Part shown: positions 5,750 to 8,874 of the stretch, piece by piece | Numbering within the stretch: the first letter of the stretch is position 1 | How the letters are laid out: each line of letters starts with the position of its first letter | Assembly: GCA_900544425.1 (NCBI GenBank) | Contig: UQUX01000072.1 | Coordinates: 1-8,874 of the forward strand | Direction of reading: 5' to 3' | DNA from: an uncultured Collinsella sp. | GTDB taxonomy: Bacteria; Actinomycetota; Coriobacteriia; Coriobacteriales; Coriobacteriaceae | Length of the DNA stretch: 8,874 bases | Program-made: the position numbers and the translations under genes | The notes under the pieces: generated by a model | What the model saw: only the letters and a program-made list of their open reading frames with translations | The model's database searches: none | What the model was told of the DNA's origin: nothing

Positions 5750-5822
5750 GGGACAACATAACCAGGTTTGTTTGTCCCAAATCTTAAGTAAGTGGGACAA
5801 ACACAACAGGTTATTTTGTCCC
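5750..5822. promoter_or_regulatory. Array of four alternating heptamers at 22-bp intervals (candidate Rrf2 operator)
   Basis: GGGACAA at 5750-5756, TTGTCCC at 5772-5778, GGGACAA at 5794-5800 and TTGTCCC at 5816-5822. Starts are exactly 22 bp apart and every gap is exactly 15 bp, so all four lie on one face of the helix. They can be read as two 29-bp dyads centred at 5764 and 5808. In the first dyad the centre AACC-A-GGTT is also symmetric. In the second, only part of the inner symmetry is kept. The array sits in the divergent rrf2/sufC region, directly upstream of the rrf2 ribosome binding site. Binding by the adjacent Rrf2 protein is inferred from location and symmetry. Confidence 0.75.
5781..5809 (-). 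promoter_or_regulatory. Weak candidate promoter of the rrf2-MNT-HEPN unit
   Basis: On the minus strand CTGTTG (5809-5804) and TAAGAT (5786-5781) are separated by 17 bp. Both boxes are poor matches. The position inside the heptamer array would make bound regulator block transcription. Confidence 0.2.
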
Positions 5823-5844
5823 AGAATTTGAAAAGTCGAGTGGA

Positions 5845-5868
5845 TTAGTCGGGTTTTCCCTTGACTAA
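5845..5868. promoter_or_regulatory. TTAGTC-N12-GACTAA dyad over the suf -35 region
   Basis: This perfect 6-bp inverted repeat with a 12-bp spacer overlaps the TTGACT at 5861. It differs from the GGGACAA heptamers, so it may be a second operator type, for the same or another regulator. Six-bp arms can occur by chance; the overlap with the promoter is what makes it notable. Confidence 0.4.
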
Positions 5869-5888
5869 CGCCGAACCCATAGTAACTT
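5861..5888 (+). promoter_or_regulatory. Candidate suf operon promoter
   Basis: TTGACT (5861-5866) matches five of six -35 consensus bases. After 16 bp, TAACTT (5883-5888) is a mediocre -10. This would give a leader of about 55-60 nt before sufC. The -35 is the more convincing half; the exact -10 is uncertain. Confidence 0.4.
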
Positions 5889-5913
5889 TATTCCGAGAAG
5901 ATTCCTAGGGTTT

Positions 5914-5933
5914 AGTACACCTATGAGTACACC
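5914..5933 (+). repeat. AGTACACC direct repeat in the suf leader
   Basis: AGTACACC occurs at 5914-5921 and 5926-5933, a 12-bp period, just upstream of the sufC ribosome binding site. It may be chance or a leader element. Confidence 0.25.
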
Positions 5934-5940
5934 ATATACA

Positions 5941-5947
5941 GAGAGGG
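5941..5947 (+). promoter_or_regulatory. Ribosome binding site deciding the sufC start
   Basis: GAGAGGG lies 5 nt before ATG 5953. The in-frame ATG at 5923 has only an AGGG 12 nt upstream and would add ten residues not expected in SufC. Confidence 0.7.
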
Positions 5948-5952
5948 ACAGC

Positions 5953-6750
5953 ATGAGCGCAAATCCGCTGCTTTCCATCGAAGGTCTGACCGCCTCCGTG
6001 GACGAGAAGACCATCCTCCACAACGTCAACCTTAACGTCGCCGCCGGCGAGACCCACGTGCTGATGGGACCCAACGGCGCCGGCAAGTCCACCCTCGGCC
6101 ACCTGGTCATGGGCGACCCCGTTTACACGGTCAACGACGGCCGCATCGTCTTTGACGGCCAGGACATCACCGAGCTCACCACCGACAAGCGCTCGCGCGC
6201 CGGCCTGTTCCTGAGCTTCCAGGCCCCGGTCGAGATCCCGGGCGTGCCGCTGTCGAGCTTTTTGCGCGCTAGCATCGCCGGCCACCCCGGTCTGGAGATG
6301 AAAGGCAAGGAGTTCCGCCGTCGCGTAAAGGAGCTCGCGGCCGAGCTCAACATGGACACCGCCTACCTCAACCGCGAGCTGGGCGTGGGCTTCTCGGGCG
6401 GCGAGAAGAAGAAGGTCGAGATGCTCCAGCTCCTGCTGCTGCAGCCCAAGCTCGCCATCTTGGACGAGACCGACTCCGGCCTGGACGTCGACGCCCTGTC
6501 CACCGTCAGCCACGGCATGGACGCCTACCGCAAGAGCTGCGACGGCTCCATGCTCATCATCACGCACAACACGCGCATCCTGGAGCACCTGGATGTCGAC
6601 CGCGTCCACGTTATGGTCAAGGGCCACATCGTGCGCGAGGACGACGCCTCGCTGATCCCCTGGATCGACAAGAACGGCTTTGAGACCTTCGAGCGCGAGG
6701 CCGCCGAGCAGCGCGCGCAGGCCGAGGCTGCCGCTGCCGAGCAGGCGTAA
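5953..6750 (+). CDS. sufC: SufC, ABC-type ATPase of the SUF Fe-S cluster assembly complex
   Basis: This 265-residue cytoplasmic ABC ATPase binds SufB and SufD (SufBC2D) and uses ATP hydrolysis to drive conformational changes during cluster assembly. All nucleotide-binding motifs are intact: Walker A GPNGAGKST (39-47), Q-loop in LSFQAPVEIPG (Q90), signature FSGGEKKKVEM (147-157), Walker B LAILDE (167-172) with D-loop SGLD (175-178), and the H-loop histidine H205 in IITHNTRIL. The FQAPVEIPGV and DETDSGLDVDAL segments are typical of SufC as opposed to ABC transporters. No membrane partner is present. The start is ATG 5953 on its ribosome binding site. The C-terminus carries an Ala/Glu-rich tail of about 20 residues that is probably dispensable. 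It is the first gene of the operon, with 12 bp to sufB. Expression is likely set by the divergent Rrf2 protein. Confidence 0.97.
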   Translation: MSANPLLSIEGLTASVDEKTILHNVNLNVAAGETHVLMGPNGAGKSTLGHLVMGDPVYTVNDGRIVFDGQDITELTTDKRSRAGLFLSFQAPVEIPGVPLSSFLRASIAGHPGLEMKGKEFRRRVKELAAELNMDTAYLNRELGVGFSGGEKKKVEMLQLLLLQPKLAILDETDSGLDVDALSTVSHGMDAYRKSCDGSMLIITHNTRILEHLDVDRVHVMVKGHIVREDDASLIPWIDKNGFETFEREAAEQRAQAEAAAAEQA

Positions 6751-6762
6751 AGGGGCGAAGCA

Positions 6763-8175
6763 ATGACCAAGAACCGCACCGAGGTCGCGGACATCGACCG
6801 CAGCCTCTACGACTTCACCTATGGCGAGGAGGGATTCGAGCGCCTCGACGCCGGCATCACGCCCGACATCGTGCGCGAGATCAGCGCCAAGAAGGACGAG
6901 CCGCAGTGGATGCTCGACCTGCGCCTCAAGTCCCTCGAGATCTTCAACCGCTTCCCCGATCCGACGTGGGGCCCCTCCATCGAGGGCCTGGACATGGACA
7001 ACATCGTCACCTACGTCAAGCCCAACACCGACCAAAAGCACGACTGGGAGTCGGTGCCCGACGACATCAAGAACACTTTTGAGCGCCTGGGCATCCCCGA
7101 GGCCGAGCGCAGCTATCTGGCGGGCGTCGGCGCACAGTACGACTCCGAGCTCGTCTACCACAACATGCAGGACACCGCATCCAAGATGGGTATCGTCTAC
7201 TCCGGCATCGAAGAAGCCCTGCACGATCCGCAGTGGGAGCCGCTCATCCACGAGAAGTTTATGACGCTCATCCCGCCCACCGACCACAAGTTTGCGGCCC
7301 TGCACGGCGCCGTGTGGTCGGGCGGCTCGTTTGTCTACGTGCCCAAGGGCACCAAGCTTGACTTCCCGTTGCAGAGCTACTTCCGCCTCAACGCCAAGGG
7401 CGCCGGCCAGTTTGAGCACACGCTCATCATCGTCGAGGACGACGCGAGCCTGCACTTCATTGAGGGTTGCTCCGCGCCCAAGTACAACGTGGCCAACCTC
7501 CACGCCGGCGCCGTCGAGCTCTTTGTGGGCAAGCGTGCGCACCTGCGCTACTCTACCATCGAGAATTGGTCCAAGAACATGTACAACCTCAACACCAAGC
7601 GTGCGCGCGTGGACGAGGACGGCGACATCGAGTGGATCAGCGGCTCCTTCGGTAGCCACGTGGGCTACCTCTACCCCATGAGCGTGCTCAGCGGACGCCG
7701 CGCCCGCTCGAGCTTTACCGGCATCACCTTTGCCGGCGCCGGCCAGAACCTGGATACCGGCTGCAAGGTCGTGCTCAACGCGCCCGATACTTCGGCAACC
7801 GTCGAGACCAAGGGCATCTCCAAGAGCGGCGGCATCCAGACCTTCCGCAGCTCCATCGTGGCCACGCCCAAGGCCGAGGGTTCCAAGGCAACCGTGAGCT
7901 GCCAGTCGCTCATGCTCGACGACCAGAGCCGCTCCGACACCATCCCCGCCATGGACATCCGCGCCAAGAATGTCGACATCGGCCACGAGGCCACCATCGG
8001 CCGTATCGGCGACGATAAGGTGTTCTACCTGATGAGCCGCGGTATCTCGGAGGAAGAAGCCCGTACCATGATCGTCAACGGCTTTGCCAACCCGGTCTCC
8101 AAGGAGCTACCGCTGGAGTACGCCGTCGAGATGAACAACCTGATCAAGCTCGAGATGGAAGGAGCGATCGGATAA
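6763..8175 (+). CDS. sufB: SufB, scaffold subunit of the SUF Fe-S assembly complex
   Basis: This full-length 470-residue SufB receives sulfur from a cysteine desulfurase (directly or through a carrier) and builds the nascent cluster with SufD and SufC. The beta-helix core and flanking regions match closely: YVPKGTKLDFPLQSYFRLN (192-210), IEGCSAPKYNVANLHAGAVEL (233-253), YSTIENW (263-269), SDTIPAMDI, IGHEATIGRI, and the C-terminal YLMSRGISEEEARTMIVNGF plus EMEGAIG. By alignment from memory with E. coli SufB, R208, N210, C236, W269, K279, C380, H408 and E409 match residues reported as important (E. coli R226, N228, C254, W287, K303, C405, H433, E434). E. coli Q285 is E267 here and E432 is G407; ENW is, I believe, common in clostridial-type SufB. 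AAAGGGG lies 8 nt before the start. The stop overlaps the sufD start in TAATG, so the two are translationally coupled. Confidence 0.97.
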   Translation: MTKNRTEVADIDRSLYDFTYGEEGFERLDAGITPDIVREISAKKDEPQWMLDLRLKSLEIFNRFPDPTWGPSIEGLDMDNIVTYVKPNTDQKHDWESVPDDIKNTFERLGIPEAERSYLAGVGAQYDSELVYHNMQDTASKMGIVYSGIEEALHDPQWEPLIHEKFMTLIPPTDHKFAALHGAVWSGGSFVYVPKGTKLDFPLQSYFRLNAKGAGQFEHTLIIVEDDASLHFIEGCSAPKYNVANLHAGAVELFVGKRAHLRYSTIENWSKNMYNLNTKRARVDEDGDIEWISGSFGSHVGYLYPMSVLSGRRARSSFTGITFAGAGQNLDTGCKVVLNAPDTSATVETKGISKSGGIQTFRSSIVATPKAEGSKATVSCQSLMLDDQSRSDTIPAMDIRAKNVDIGHEATIGRIGDDKVFYLMSRGISEEEARTMIVNGFANPVSKELPLEYAVEMNNLIKLEMEGAIG

Positions 8176-8874
8176 TGAAACAGACCACGAACACCGCTGC
8201 TACCACCCTTGAGCAGGTCAATGCGATGCCGGCTGCCACATGGGGCTGGCTGAAGATGAACCAGACCAAGCTCGAGCTCTCTGACGAGCTTGCCGCCGCT
8301 CCCGCCGAGACCGTTAAGGTTGAGGGCTTGGACGAGCAATTTGCTGGCGTGGCAGACGCGTTCGACGCCGCCATGGACGCCATGGCCGAGCGCTTCCCCG
8401 AGCGCCGCGCCTCCGCGCCCGGCGATGCCGCCGACCGCGCCCGCATCACGCCCGAGACCGAGCTCGACGTGCCCGCCACCTCCGTCTACCAGGCCGGTGC
8501 CATTAAGCTGGAGGAGGAGCTCTCCCCCGCTGAGGCCTTCGAGACTGGCATGGGCGAGGCTGCCTACACCTACCTGGCCGACCACGCCACCAAGCGCGTC
8601 GTCATCGATGTGCCCGCATACAAGCACGCCACGGTTACCGTGCGTGTGAGCGGCGTCGATGCCGCCGCGGCCATCGCCGCCATCGACGTCGTCGTCCGTC
8701 CCCAGTCGACGCTCGACCTGCAGATCGCCCTGGACTCCCCCGTTGCCGGCGAGGGCGTCGTGGGATCCGTGCTGCGCGTGTGCGCCCACGAGTACGCCAC
8801 CGTCAACGTGGCCTGCACGCAGACGCTCGATGACAGCTGGATCGCACTCGATGACACCGGTCTATTCCTAGACG
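8175..8874 (+). CDS. sufD: SufD, partner scaffold subunit, 3'-truncated by the window edge
   Basis: The frame opens at ATG 8175, whose A is the last base of the sufB stop, and stays open to the window end. This gives 233 residues of an unfinished protein (full SufD is usually about 350-430). AAGGAG lies 10 nt upstream, inside sufB. The N-terminal region reads MPAATWGWLKMNQTKLELSD, an arrangement typical of SufD (a Trp-rich helix before the beta-helix core). A long Ala/Asp/Glu-rich helical section follows, then alternating short strands (VVIDVPAYKHATVTVRV and on to the end) consistent with the beta-helix. SufD forms a heterodimer with SufB and docks a second SufC; its function in iron entry is known from E. 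coli, but the key C-terminal histidine is beyond the window. Similarity is weaker than for SufB, as is normal, and position in the operon supports the call. sufS and sufU would be expected downstream. Confidence 0.88.
   Translation, partial: MKQTTNTAATTLEQVNAMPAATWGWLKMNQTKLELSDELAAAPAETVKVEGLDEQFAGVADAFDAAMDAMAERFPERRASAPGDAADRARITPETELDVPATSVYQAGAIKLEEELSPAEAFETGMGEAAYTYLADHATKRVVIDVPAYKHATVTVRVSGVDAAAAIAAIDVVVRPQSTLDLQIALDSPVAGEGVVGSVLRVCAHEYATVNVACTQTLDDSWIALDDTGLFLD

Noticed and set aside
5729..5806. 26-residue N-terminal extension of the Rrf2 protein
   Set aside because: The family N-terminus starts at ATG 5728 with a good ribosome binding site, and the extension would run through the operator array.
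5750..5822. CRISPR-like regular spacing of short repeats
   Set aside because: The units are only 7 bp, alternate in orientation, and the 15-bp gaps are too short for spacers. Operator half-sites fit better.
5923..5952. Upstream in-frame ATG for sufC
   Set aside because: Poor ribosome binding site spacing; ATG 5953 has GAGAGGG 5 nt upstream and gives the usual SufC N-terminus.
5905..7986. 693-codon open frame on the minus strand, the longest in the window
   Set aside because: It lies opposite sufC and sufB, whose motifs are unmistakable. The translation is a low-complexity Val/Gly/Ala/Leu/Asp string, as expected from the complement of GC-rich codons.
8025..8789. 254-codon minus-strand frame opposite sufB/sufD
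   Set aside because: Gly/Val-rich antisense shadow of the suf coding frames, with no family pattern or ribosome binding site.

Overview
The window looks like chromosome of a high-GC, Gram-positive gut actinobacterium of the class Coriobacteriia, most like Collinsella. This is inferred from GC-rich codon use (about 62% GC in hand-counted stretches of sufB), the SUF gene order C-B-D beside an Rrf2-family regulator, the form of the SufB and SufD proteins, and a sortase-type surface protein. I could not run a database search, so the genus is an inference.

Layout. Positions 2-691 (+) hold the 3' part of a family 2 glycosyltransferase gene, probably for a cell-surface glycan. Convergent to it, 716-2629 (-) encodes an AAA-ATPase-like / PD-(D/E)XK-like protein whose recognisable active-site motifs are altered. 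Upstream on the same strand, 2715-4466 (-) encodes a secreted protein with a lysozyme/VgrG3-C-like domain, a long low-complexity stalk and an MPKTG wall-sorting signal. A strong intrinsic terminator (2651-2682) separates these two minus-strand genes, and only 21 nt lie between its stem and the next start codon.

Positions 4595-5728 (-) form a compact three-gene unit: an Rrf2-family, probably Fe-S-sensing, regulator, then an MNT nucleotidyltransferase and a HEPN protein. The last two form an MNT-HEPN pair with intact GSX10DXD and RX4HXY motifs. Such pairs are known as type VII toxin-antitoxin modules. The HEPN gene is clearly lower in GC (about 48%) than the neighbouring suf genes.

From 5953 to the right edge (+) runs the suf operon: sufC (ATPase), sufB (scaffold) and sufD (cut by the window end). 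These make up the SufBC2D Fe-S cluster assembly complex. The rrf2/sufC divergent region (5729-5952) holds the most striking non-coding structure. Four heptamers (GGGACAA or its complement TTGTCCC) alternate in orientation at exactly 22-bp intervals across 5750-5822. A separate TTAGTC-N12-GACTAA dyad overlaps the likely suf -35 box. The simplest reading is that the Rrf2 protein senses Fe-S status, controls itself and the suf operon from these sites, and carries the MNT-HEPN module along in its transcript.

No tRNA, rRNA, CRISPR array or insertion sequence was recognised, and no gene-free stretch exceeds 300 bases.
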